Assembly (NCBI GenBank): GCA_903842345.1 | Contig: CAIMLR010000028.1 | Span: 186,001 to 250,000 of the forward strand | Origin: an uncultured Myxococcales bacterium | Lineage (GTDB): Bacteria; Myxococcota_A; UBA9042 | DNA: 64,000 bases | Reading direction: 5' to 3' | In this document: in pieces, positions 39,001 through 45,818 of the stretch | Layout of the letters: the number at the start of each line of letters is the position of its first letter | How positions within the stretch are numbered: position 1 is the first letter of the stretch | The notes under the pieces: model-generated | What the model saw: the letters and a program-made list of their open reading frames with translations, nothing else | Database searches by the model: none | What the model was told of the DNA's origin: nothing | Made by a program: the position numbers and the translations under genes

Positions 39001-39256
39001 CGCCGTCGCCGGGGAGGAGGCCGTCGCTGGTGCTGTCGCCGTTGCTGCCGTCGTCCGTGCCGTCCGCGAGGCTGTCGGGACCATTGCCGTTGTCGTTGAT
39101 GACCGCATCGATGGCCGTGTCCGGCGCGGTCGTGCTCGCGTCGTCGCCGGTACTTCTGCTGTTGCCGCACGCGCCGAGCGCGAGGGCTGTCAGAAGCGCC
39201 AAGCCAATCGCCGCAGTGGACCGACAAGGGCTGGCCTGAGCCGTCAACTTCCGCAT
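33098..39256 (-). CDS. Giant Cys-repeat and LamG surface lipoprotein (2052 residues)
   Basis: A predicted lipoprotein (signal, Cys30 in LALGAC) from ATG 39256 behind CGAGGAACGG. After an acidic Ser/Asp linker (about 33-80) and a Cys-rich region (about 85-285), a MopE-type metal-binding motif LCDGIDNDCNGLTDD occurs near 290. Residues about 305-1130 hold about 29 Cys-repeat half-units alternating between a type like CDD.NPCTSDSCDP..GC and a type like [13 protein letters not shown], the Dictyostelium-repeat pattern. Three LamG/concanavalin-like domains follow at about 1215-1400 (LTIELWVKP), 1475-1705 (VTIEAWAMV) and 1815-2030 (WTWEGWVRL), each ending near a Tyr-Gly then Phe.P motif. LamG domains often bind carbohydrate or matrix proteins. 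The role is inferred to be adhesion or surface coating; no enzyme motif is visible. It is followed 20 bases later by the PilT-type ATPase gene. Confidence 0.87.
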   Translation of the reverse strand: MRKLTAQASPCRSTAAIGLALLTALALGACGNSRSTGDDASTTAPDTAIDAVINDNGNGPDSLADGTDDGSNGDSTSDGLLPGDGGSDSSDSDGSTLDINSTCPGGANCPCKINGDCDNNICLEVADGHRCGIDCGGGACPGGFSCTLINTAGGDAQYVCVQKWGRLCEPCDNSKLCSAALGNEKGVCVAYGGLEGSFCGSQCAIDGDCPNGYGCKDVVSIEGKSAKQCARVPGGDGHVQCPCDANATAQKLATTCNAAVATGGSCPGVRSCGATGLSTCTASPSATELCDGIDNDCNGLTDDVVCDDKNLCTDDACQPASQNCVHPPNTLICTDGNACTTEDVCLAGLCTGKNINCDDQNPCTSDSCDPKVGCQHENQAIPCTDGDACTVGDSCVDGQCVVGKKVDCNDNNSCTTDSCSAASGVCIHSGLNANACNDADFCTASDVCSNGKCAGIAVSCDDNNPCTADTCTSTIGCVHTALTTGCDDGNPCTVGDKCIDTVCISGTQKDCNDQNTCTSDSCDTATGACVNKPLNGAGCNDNNACTEPDACTNTVCTGKGKNCDDSNSCTSDSCDPQVGCQHSNLVGACDDSNGCTLGDLCVGAVCIPGSQKSCDDNNACTGDSCNLATGECQYTPLTSACNDGNACTDLDTCANSACKGVGKSCDDSNVCTDDSCDPKNGCLHAGNAKPCDDGNACTSGDLCVTFFGISGCKGNDINASIVCDDSNPCTSDTCAPASGCTYAPKNGAVCDDYNPCTQNDTCNPAGVCISGTNTCLCNSDLDCGANTNLCSGTLYCDKANAPYYCHIKVGTEVKCDASQDGQCKSTACEPTTGKCVTSAKSDVLPCNADNSVCTVSDACLGGTCTAGASQNCDDGNPCTVDSCDPASGCKHSNNADACSDNNACTLGDVCNSGACQPGAPKACNDGSACTTDTCDSISGNCAFSGALLEGTGCNADNTNCTPKDSCKSGICVADTPKSCDDSNPCTDDSCNPATGNCVNTANTAVCTDGNACTVGDGCQNKVCVPGAANTCDDKNQCTLDSCNTTSGACSNDPASLAGTGCDDGNKCTKNDTCTAGSCAGGAVSCDDGNPCTTDTCTPANGCGWVNAAAGTGCNDSNACTAGDSCGTSSGVFGCYGTNIVLGACTICDPAIGPTPVDQATTNGCTNGKWCLAGVCKTQGCGDGLLVAGEQCDDGNAAGCDGCESCQTRAAVNFFGSGSGGTAGNASFLGVDGDLTIELWVKPANFTGTQPLVSHGASPAVVTYALSLEVTSGKLVLQHAVAAGLETVKATTGLTAGVWQHVAVVVAGQNVRFYVNGLAAGTATLISKRQAVLGGTFALGSRWPGDSAAWNGSLDDLHIAAAPLYGAAFTPPRRVVATDVTRGLWHFDEALGSVATDAAGTAQKPGYNLTLSGQTWAVDACYGAAASAGVCGDGIVASASGSFPGTEECEGTTSPGCLAPAAVCQDCRYRRQVSLGGTSAIVTPAFSTWAPDAFCPTCEVTIEAWAMVTDLTNDVVIFGATCPSGVTSFLCNAFMLRIDSATGALVLTRANAASPTGMGFYSVSPQTVNKNQWHHYALQMGWANYAPTRVYLDGVKAIEITSSQWDVTPGPLPPIPATFGSETMMIGAFPGDATGAPISLVDTGTAISALTPAGAWIGAIDEVRVSAGMRYGSTFVPPRRAYPDGQTRLLLHADGATSTLTDDSGKAVVVGNTSPTQCDDYYLASTAAKCGDGNVAPWEWSDPPNVATNYFPTSAATASLTCGVFWKSDCTGIQWSGADPYAPFLQLPAITYPSNSKPANAANGTCGNSTCDKNESASLCAADCAFPTAWTWEGWVRLPALPGVGKIGTIAAMDSSASAPGGSPTWTYGAGSCGQAQSQAWAIQTNADGTDASTIGPGTASASKQVWKAGVWQHFALEYHGDGTGSLWVDGQKARDFTVTSTAWDSSCRIRIGAREAGLTQQTNRIGGALGALHLTAFAKYGQPFVPAWTLTSDAKTLVFWDFTSAKIANCSLYNTGDYCATPDKPTSATALLDFGTNGPQSFGPYCATQPPP
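35830..38345 (-). repeat. Array of about 29 Cys-repeat half-units in the giant lipoprotein gene
   Basis: Imperfect units of roughly 75-105 bases, alternating two types, each coding for six or so cysteines around a conserved N.CT core. Nucleotide identity between units is moderate, so this is a protein-level tandem repeat rather than a CRISPR or recent minisatellite. Confidence 0.9.
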
Positions 39257-39443
39257 TCCGTTCCTCGTAGTCCCGGCGTAGTGCGGCGGGATGCTCGTCA
39301 GGCCCCGAGGCGGCCCGATGTGTCGGTTCAGTCTCGCAAATCAACAGCCGCGGCTGCAAGCTTTCGTTGTGGCAGGCAAGCGGCGGAGGCACGGTGCGCG
39401 AGGGGGGATGGCGCATCGGCGGGCCGCTCGTGGGCGGAATCGG

Positions 39444-41120
39444 CTAGATATCTTCCTCGTCATCGTCCAACGGCAACCCTTCAGGCGCCGAGTTCTCGTC
39501 CAAGGTCGTCAAGGGATTCGGCGCCGGTGGCGGCGTCGAGGGCACGTAGATTTGTGGCGACGAACTTTGGCTCGCCGGTGGCGGCGCGATGGCCACCTCG
39601 GTTCGGCCGACCAGATCGGAACGCCGCGGATTGGGCTTGTCCACCGCAGTGGACCGCAGACCGGTGCGCCGCTCCGCTTCCAGGGTCGACGCCGCCTCCG
39701 CGTTGCGCCGCGCTTCTGCGACTTCCGCCGCCCGGGCGGCACCGACCACGCGCTCCGTGTCCTCCGGCGCATTCGCGGCCAATTCGCCACCGGCTGAGCG
39801 CTCAGGAACCTCAATGCGCACGCGAATTCCCGGCGACGTCACCACCGACCTCGCAACCACGGGCAAGTCCTCGGTCACATCGTCATCGTCCGGCTGGCTG
39901 GGCGTCAGCGCGATCGGGTGGCTGTTGCGCAGCGGCGTGTGCTTGGCCGTGCTGCCAAGGTCCGGCCGGCGGTTCGGTTCGCGCAGCGCCGCGGGCATCT
40001 GGATCCCATTGGGCTCGGTCGCCGCCTGCGTGTCGACCGGCAAGTCCTGGGAAATCTGCGCCGCCAACGGCACGCCGCGGCGATACGGCAGCGGCATTCC
40101 AGGCTTGGGCGGCGCATTCAGTTCCGTCTGCTGCCAAGGCCGATACGGCACTTCCTGCGTTTGCGCGTGCTTGCGTACCACAGTCGTCTGGCGGACTTCG
40201 ATCTCGGTCAGCGTCTCCGCGTCAGACGCGTCCGTGCCGTGGATGTCAAAACCCGGGCTCGTGTCTTCCAGTTCGTCGTGTTCCGCGCTCAGGTCGTCCG
40301 GATGCATCGGTAGCGTCGCGCGCGCCGACAGCCGACTGCGCGACTCATCGGGCACCTTGACGACCTGCAGCAACACCACGGTGATGTTGTCCTTGCCGCC
40401 GCCATTGAGCGCGTGGTCGATCAGCCGTTCCGCCGTCTCCGTCAGCTTGTCGCCGCCATCCTGGAGCGTCGCGGCGATGATCGCGTCGTCGACCATGTCC
40501 GTCACGCCGTCCGAACACAGCAGGTAGACGTCGCCCGCGCAGTATTCCTGCACCTGCACGTCCGGCTCGACGGCGTCGCGCAGGCCAACGGCGCGCACAA
40601 TCACGTTTTTGCCGGCAAACTGCTTGATCTGCTCCGCCGACATCGGCCGCGTCTGGATGTAGAAATTCAGCAGGCTGTGGTCTTCCGTCAGCTGCGTCAG
40701 CTCACCGCCGCGCATCCGGTAGATGCGGCTGTCGCCGACGTGCACGAGCCCCAAGCGGTACGTGCCAGCGAGCACGCCAACGATCGTGGTGCCCATGCCC
40801 TTGTGCAGCGGATTGACGGCGGCGGCGGCAAAGACTTCGCTGTTGGCCACGCGCACTGCGGCGTCGAGGATGCGCGCTTCTTCCGCCAGACCGGCGGGCG
40901 TGTCGATGGGCCAGCGGACATCCGGGCGATGGATATCCTGGCTGACAAACCGCACCATCGCGTCGGATGCGATTTGGCTGGCGATTTCCCCGGATGCGTG
41001 TCCGCCCATGCCGTCGCAGACCAGGTAAAGCCCTGAGTCTGGCGAAATCCGGAACGCGTCCTCGTTGTTCTTTCGCTCGCGGCCCACATGGGTGGCCCCG
41101 TAAGCGAGGATTCTGAACAT
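39444..41120 (-). CDS. PP2C-type Ser/Thr protein phosphatase with long disordered tail
   Basis: A 558-residue protein predicted to remove phosphate from Ser/Thr of target proteins. The N-terminal catalytic domain (about 1-250) has all metal-binding and core motifs of bacterial PP2C/Stp: RKNNEDAFR, LVCDGMGGHASGE, GMGTTIVG, VHVGDSRIYRM, LTEDHSL, LLCSDGVTDMVDD and GGKDNITVVLL. The remainder (about 255-558) is rich in Pro, Arg, Glu, Asp and Ala with no recognisable fold and no membrane helix, ending in a strongly acidic stretch (DDDEEDI). Stp-like phosphatases usually pair with Hanks-type kinases, but none is in the window. The 187 bases between its stop and the giant lipoprotein start show nothing I can name. 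Confidence 0.95.
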   Translation of the reverse strand: MFRILAYGATHVGRERKNNEDAFRISPDSGLYLVCDGMGGHASGEIASQIASDAMVRFVSQDIHRPDVRWPIDTPAGLAEEARILDAAVRVANSEVFAAAAVNPLHKGMGTTIVGVLAGTYRLGLVHVGDSRIYRMRGGELTQLTEDHSLLNFYIQTRPMSAEQIKQFAGKNVIVRAVGLRDAVEPDVQVQEYCAGDVYLLCSDGVTDMVDDAIIAATLQDGGDKLTETAERLIDHALNGGGKDNITVVLLQVVKVPDESRSRLSARATLPMHPDDLSAEHDELEDTSPGFDIHGTDASDAETLTEIEVRQTTVVRKHAQTQEVPYRPWQQTELNAPPKPGMPLPYRRGVPLAAQISQDLPVDTQAATEPNGIQMPAALREPNRRPDLGSTAKHTPLRNSHPIALTPSQPDDDDVTEDLPVVARSVVTSPGIRVRIEVPERSAGGELAANAPEDTERVVGAARAAEVAEARRNAEAASTLEAERRTGLRSTAVDKPNPRRSDLVGRTEVAIAPPPASQSSSPQIYVPSTPPPAPNPLTTLDENSAPEGLPLDDDEEDI

Positions 41121-41231
41121 TCCGGGGGCTCTCCCTTGGCCGTGGGCTCTTCAGCCACTGATTTCCGCGCGCTCTCGCCCGGTCACACGTGCGACGCGGG
41201 GGGAGGCGTCGTCACGCAAACTGTTCCGACG

Positions 41232-41260
41232 GAGATAGCTGCAATAGCCACGCTCGTCAA
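41232..41260 (-). promoter_or_regulatory. Candidate promoter upstream of the PP2C gene
   Basis: On the minus strand TTGACG (41260-41255), a 17-base spacer and TATCTC (41237-41232) lie in the 159-base gap between dapA and the phosphatase gene, about 111 bases before the start codon. The -35 is strong (5/6), the -10 weak (3/6). Confidence 0.35.
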
Positions 41261-41279
41261 GCCGCGCCAACACAGCGCG

Positions 41280-42188
41280 TCACGTAGGCAGCAGTCCCAG
41301 CGCCCGCAAGTCCCGCTCCAGTGCCACCCGGGTGGCGTCAGATGCCGTCACGAGCGGCATACGCACGTCCGGATTCATCACGCCGAGCAGGTGCATCGCC
41401 ATCTTGGCGGGCTGCGGATTGGGCTCGGAGAACAGCGTTTTGATGAGCGGATGCAGCGCCTGCTGACCCTTGGCCGCCGCGTCGATTCGCCCGGCGCGAA
41501 AATCGCGGTACAGCGCAGCCGTCAGCGCCGGTGCCGGATTGGACATCACGGAAATCACGCCGTGGCCGCCGACCGCGTACAGTGGCAAGCACAGCGCATC
41601 CTCGCCGGACAGCACGGAGAAGCCCGGCGGCACCAGGCGGCAGAGGTCCAGCACCTGCTCCAGCGACCCTGCGGCTTCCTTCACCGCGACGATGTTCGGA
41701 ACCTGGGCAAGCTCCGCGACCGTCGTCGGCAGGAGGTTGCAGCCCGTGCGTCCCGGCACGTTGTACAGGATGATGGGCAGCGTCACGGAAGCCGCCACCG
41801 CGCGGTAGTGCGCCAGCAAACCCGCCTGCGACGGCTTGTTGTAGTATGGCGTGACAACCAGCAGTGCGTCCGCGCCCATCGCCTGCGCCTTCTGGGAAAG
41901 CGCGATCGTCTTGTGCGTGCTGTTGGTGCCCGTACCGGCGATGACCGGCACGCGCCCGCGGGCAAACCGAATCGTCGATTGCACGACGATCGCCCACTCC
42001 TCGTCCGTCAGCGTCACCGATTCGCCGGTCGTCCCGCACGCAACGATGCCGTCGATCGTGCCGGCGATCTGCTGTTCCACAAGCCGCTCGAGCGCGTCGA
42101 GGTCGAGCGAGCGCGTCTCGTCGTCCTTCATCGGCGTCACAATTGCCGTGAAAGTTCCTTCAGGCCTGAAGGCTGAAGCCGTTGCCAT
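41280..42188 (-). CDS. dapA: 4-hydroxy-tetrahydrodipicolinate synthase
   Basis: DapA condenses pyruvate with aspartate semialdehyde, the first committed step to lysine and diaminopimelate. The 302-residue TIM-barrel protein has the pyruvate Schiff-base Lys170 in IVAVKEAAG, Tyr142 in ILYNVPGRTG, Thr53-Thr54 in CGTTGES (proton relay) and Arg147 in the same PGRTG loop, so the active site is complete. The length matches the family (about 292). The ATG at 42188 lies 38 bases after the stop of the HEAT-type gene, and the gene may be read with it. The surrounding genes are not lysine-related. Confidence 0.97.
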   Translation of the reverse strand: MATASAFRPEGTFTAIVTPMKDDETRSLDLDALERLVEQQIAGTIDGIVACGTTGESVTLTDEEWAIVVQSTIRFARGRVPVIAGTGTNSTHKTIALSQKAQAMGADALLVVTPYYNKPSQAGLLAHYRAVAASVTLPIILYNVPGRTGCNLLPTTVAELAQVPNIVAVKEAAGSLEQVLDLCRLVPPGFSVLSGEDALCLPLYAVGGHGVISVMSNPAPALTAALYRDFRAGRIDAAAKGQQALHPLIKTLFSEPNPQPAKMAMHLLGVMNPDVRMPLVTASDATRVALERDLRALGLLPT

Positions 42189-42226
42189 GCTGTCCTCTCC
42201 GTTTCGGTCGGGTAGATAAATGTCTG

Positions 42227-42817
42227 CTATTTTGCTGGGGTCCGCTTCCCGGCGGGTGCTGCTTCACGCGCCGCAACGCGCTTCAGCGCCGCCATGATAG
42301 CGTCACGCACGGCGATGTCGCGCTCCCGATCAAGGTGTGCCACCAAAACGTCACGCACGCGCCGATCCTCGATGTCGCCCAAGGCATACGCCGCCGCCTC
42401 GCGCACGTGCGCGTCCTTGTGCTCCAGGTACTCGCGCTCGGTTGGCAGCATCTCACTGCCAAAGGCCACCGCCAGCGCGCGCAGACACACGCGGATGGTC
42501 CGCACGTCCACGTTGCGGGCGCGCAGTTGCTCCAGCATTACGGCCTTGCTCTGCGATTCCGGGAACCACTGCAGCCACGAGAGCGCGCGCAGCCGCACAC
42601 CCACCGGCTGGTCGATCGACGTCGCGTACTCCACAAGCAGCGCCGGCACGTCCGGTCCGATCCGCGCCAGCGCCGGCCCCTGGATTTGCGGATGGGGCGC
42701 TTTCAGCAGGGTCATCAGCGCGCCCGCTTGCACGTGCCGCGGCTTGGTCGCCTCGTCCACCGCGTGCGCCGGCAGCGCGCAGAGCAGCGTCAAGAGCACA
42801 AAGAGCTTGGACATCAT
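42227..42817 (-). CDS. Exported HEAT-repeat-like protein
   Basis: A 196-residue protein with a signal peptide (MMSKLFVLLTLLCALPAHA); ATG 42817 and 42814 are adjacent alternatives, and a longer frame reaching 42913 would run into the M16 gene. The mature part is helical with HEAT-type pairs: LLKAPHPQIQGPALARIG, DQPVGVRLRALSWL, KDAHVREAAAYALGDI and RERDIAVRDAIMAALKRVA. It lies 22 bases after the M16-like lipoprotein gene, whose own C-terminal half is helical, so the two may work together in the periplasm. No enzyme motif is present; the role is unknown. Confidence 0.75.
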   Translation of the reverse strand: MMSKLFVLLTLLCALPAHAVDEATKPRHVQAGALMTLLKAPHPQIQGPALARIGPDVPALLVEYATSIDQPVGVRLRALSWLQWFPESQSKAVMLEQLRARNVDVRTIRVCLRALAVAFGSEMLPTEREYLEHKDAHVREAAAYALGDIEDRRVRDVLVAHLDRERDIAVRDAIMAALKRVAAREAAPAGKRTPAK

Positions 42818-42839
42818 GGCGATCGGGGCCTCGCGCCGC

Positions 42840-45818
42840 TTACGGCGCCACAGGTGCGGGGGTGCCAGTCTCCGGCACGGATTCAGGCGCGGCAGGCGGG
42901 GCGCCCGACACAACGCGGTTCACTTCAGCGCGCAGGCGCTTGTCCGTCAGGTCAAATGTGGCAAACGCCGCGGCGCGATGTTTCTCGGCCGAGGCCGCAT
43001 CCAACTTGCCGGCGCGTTCTGACGCAGCAACTTCAGCAAAGTACTTGCACACGTCCGCCGCCGCCAGCGCCAATTCGTGTACAGACAGCGGCCCCGGCAG
43101 ATCCAGCAGCGTCGCCACGTCGGTCTCGTCCGCCAGCGTCTTCAGCGCCTGAATGGACGCATCATCCGCCAGCGCCTTGAGCACCGTGATCGCGATCACC
43201 TTGCCCATCGCCTGATTGCGCACCAGCGTCGCGAGCAGCAGCGGCTGCAGCTTCTGCGGCCCCATTGGCGCGATCACGTCCCGCGCCAAGTGCGCCAGCG
43301 CCTTCTTGGGATCCACCGTGTGCCATTGCGGCTTCTGGTAATGGTCGTCCACCGCGATTTCCGACAACACGCGCCGCAGGCCGTCGAGCCCGCGGTACGT
43401 CACAAGCAGCTCGGCCGCCCACCAGCGATCGTCGGCGTTGTGCATCCGCAGCAGCGATTCCAGCAGCGGGTCCAGGCGCTCGAACATCGCCGCCAGCTTG
43501 GGCTCCGGCATCTCCGCGATGTCGTGGCGAATCGTCTGCATGGTCGCCAGTTGCGCCGCCACGGCGTCGTGCGCCTCCAGGCTCGCGTGCAGGTTCAGGA
43601 GCAGCAGCAGGCCGTCCAGCGAACTCAGGCGGCCGAGCACCTGCAGATCCACATCGTCCGGCACCGCGCCGCTCTTCAGGAATTGCCGATAGCCGGAGAT
43701 CAGCGCCTCATTCGCCTCGGGCGTGGCTTGCGCAACCAGCGCCGCGGCTGCCTCATGGCGTCGCACGTCGCCTGCGATCCAACGCCCCAGCACTTCTGGC
43801 GGCAGACCGGCGCCCAGCCGCGCGAGGTCGCCTTCCGCCAGCCGTTGCGCCCGCACTTTCAGCGCATCGGGCGGCAGTTCGGCGTCCATGCCGGAGAGCG
43901 CCCAATTGGCCAGCTGCTTTTTCGCCGCCGCCGCCGCTTCGGGCGTCAAATCCGGCGGATTGTCCGTGCCCGTGGCGCCGTCGGCCATCGCCAGCACGGT
44001 CGCGCGCAGCTCAGCGTTCTGCTCCGGCGTGCCCGCGCCCAGTCGCGCCAGCATCAGGTTGACCATCTCCGCGGCGACGTCGGGCCAATCCGGCGCCTTG
44101 CGGCCGATCGCGAGCACCTTGCCGGAATTCGCGGACGCCCCGAGCACCGCCAGCGCCTGTGCCCGGTAGCGCGCGAGGTGGCTCGGCTTCGTGACGTAGC
44201 GCGCCAACGCGTCCAGGCCATCGGCCCCTTTGCTCCAGAGCGCAAACGCGTTGCTGCGAGCGGCGTCCGACATCTCCCGATCGCTGCCGATGTAGACCCG
44301 CAGCAGCCTGCCTTGCGCGTCGTGCTCGACAACGCGGCCACAGCGCGCGTCGATCGCCGGCCGCAGCGCGCTGATGTTGCCTGCGAGCACGACCACCGCG
44401 CCGTCCAACTCCGGCCAACGCTCGGCGATCTGCGGCACGCGATCCGCCGGCAACTCTTGCACTTGTTTCAGGAACTGCGCCTGCGCTTCCGGCGGCAGGT
44501 GATACAGCGGCGCCACGGCCAACAGGTCCGCGAGTTCATCGCCGTCGGCCAGGCTCAGGGCGAATTGCCCGGCCAGAAAGCGCTTGGCGTTGGTCAATTC
44601 GCCGTCGCCCGGCGCTTCCTGCCGCAGCTTGTGCAATTGCTCGTCGATGACCGCGAGCGCCTCCAGCGTCGCGTCCGTCCGCACGTTCGCCGCGATCAGC
44701 CACGCGCCGCCGACAAGCCGGCCTTCCAGCCGGGACGACGCGCCGTAGCCCAGGCCGCGCTTCTCGCGCAGCGCGTCAAACAGCCGCGACGACGCGGAGC
44801 CGCCAAGCAGCTGGTTGGTCACCTGCAGTTCCGGCCACAGCGGATCGGAGCGCCGCGGCGCTTCCGTCGCAAGTACGACGGCCGTCTGGCTCGCGTCGGG
44901 CAGCGCGATGAGGTGGCAGCCGCGCGCCGTCGCTTCACTGGCAGGCAAGGGCAGGGCAACCGCCAAGGCGGGCTGATCCACTGCAGCGCCAAACGTCTTT
45001 TGCACGGCCTCCGCGAGTCCCGTGGCGTCCACGTCGCCCACGGCGATCAGGTGACTGCCGCCCAGCCGGAACGCCGCCGCCGCTGCTTCCTGGACCTGCT
45101 TGCGCGTGACCTTCGTCACCGATTCCAGCGTCATCCCCAGCGAGCCGTACGGATGCATCGGGCCGAAAATCAGCCGCCGCGCCAAGCGATCCGCAACCGC
45201 CGCCGGCTCCTGCGCCTCATTGGCCAGATCCGCATGATGGCGCTGCTTGAGCGACTCGAGCTGCGCGCCGTCGAGTTCCGGCGTGACCAACACTTCCTTC
45301 AGCAGCTCAAGCACTTGCGGCAGCCGGTGGCTCAGGACGTGGACGTCGACGATGACCGCGTCCGGCAGCGCGATCAGGTCGATCTGCGCGCCGATGTTCG
45401 CCACCTGCGTCGCGAACGCCGCGCCCGGAAGCGCGCGCGTCCCCATGGGCGCGAGCTCCGCGGCCAGCTCAACCGCACCTTCCGGCCAGCGCGCGGCGAT
45501 CTTGCCATCCTTGCCGGTCATCTCCAGCGCGCGGCCGCCCGGAATCACCCAGCGCAGGAACACGGCTGGACTGTCATGGCGCGCCACGACGTGGACTTGC
45601 ACGCCCTTGCCAAGCTCCGGGCTGCCGATGAGCAGCCGCTCCTCGCTCGGCCACTGCGAGGCGATTGGCCCCTTCACTTCCGGGCGCGTCGGCCAGTCCA
45701 GCGGCAAGCCGTCGGCGTCGAGCGTCGGTCCGGTCTGGACAATCGGGGCGCCGCAGCTGGCAATCAGCAACGGCAACAGCGCCAGACGGCGCATCAGGGG
45801 ATTCAACGGCAGGCTCAT
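42840..45818 (-). CDS. Catalytically degenerate M16-like lipoprotein with helical C-terminal half
   Basis: A 992-residue predicted lipoprotein (Cys22 in LLIASC). The first half (about 60-480) follows the two-domain M16 (pitrilysin/MPP) fold: VHVVARHDSPAVFLRWVIPGG, then QVQEAAAAAF and VAVGDVDATGL, and the partner-domain phrase GGSASSRLFDALREKRGLGYG at about 340. The zinc motif HxxEH is absent at its expected position (around EGAVELAAELAPMG), so this subunit should be inactive. The second half (about 480-992) is predicted alpha-helical, HEAT/TPR-like. The start overlaps the stop of the active M16 gene (ATGA, 45815-45818), as in paired M16B peptidases where active and inactive subunits form a heterodimer. 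Confidence 0.85.
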   Translation of the reverse strand: MSLPLNPLMRRLALLPLLIASCGAPIVQTGPTLDADGLPLDWPTRPEVKGPIASQWPSEERLLIGSPELGKGVQVHVVARHDSPAVFLRWVIPGGRALEMTGKDGKIAARWPEGAVELAAELAPMGTRALPGAAFATQVANIGAQIDLIALPDAVIVDVHVLSHRLPQVLELLKEVLVTPELDGAQLESLKQRHHADLANEAQEPAAVADRLARRLIFGPMHPYGSLGMTLESVTKVTRKQVQEAAAAAFRLGGSHLIAVGDVDATGLAEAVQKTFGAAVDQPALAVALPLPASEATARGCHLIALPDASQTAVVLATEAPRRSDPLWPELQVTNQLLGGSASSRLFDALREKRGLGYGASSRLEGRLVGGAWLIAANVRTDATLEALAVIDEQLHKLRQEAPGDGELTNAKRFLAGQFALSLADGDELADLLAVAPLYHLPPEAQAQFLKQVQELPADRVPQIAERWPELDGAVVVLAGNISALRPAIDARCGRVVEHDAQGRLLRVYIGSDREMSDAARSNAFALWSKGADGLDALARYVTKPSHLARYRAQALAVLGASANSGKVLAIGRKAPDWPDVAAEMVNLMLARLGAGTPEQNAELRATVLAMADGATGTDNPPDLTPEAAAAAKKQLANWALSGMDAELPPDALKVRAQRLAEGDLARLGAGLPPEVLGRWIAGDVRRHEAAAALVAQATPEANEALISGYRQFLKSGAVPDDVDLQVLGRLSSLDGLLLLLNLHASLEAHDAVAAQLATMQTIRHDIAEMPEPKLAAMFERLDPLLESLLRMHNADDRWWAAELLVTYRGLDGLRRVLSEIAVDDHYQKPQWHTVDPKKALAHLARDVIAPMGPQKLQPLLLATLVRNQAMGKVIAITVLKALADDASIQALKTLADETDVATLLDLPGPLSVHELALAAADVCKYFAEVAASERAGKLDAASAEKHRAAAFATFDLTDKRLRAEVNRVVSGAPPAAPESVPETGTPAPVAP

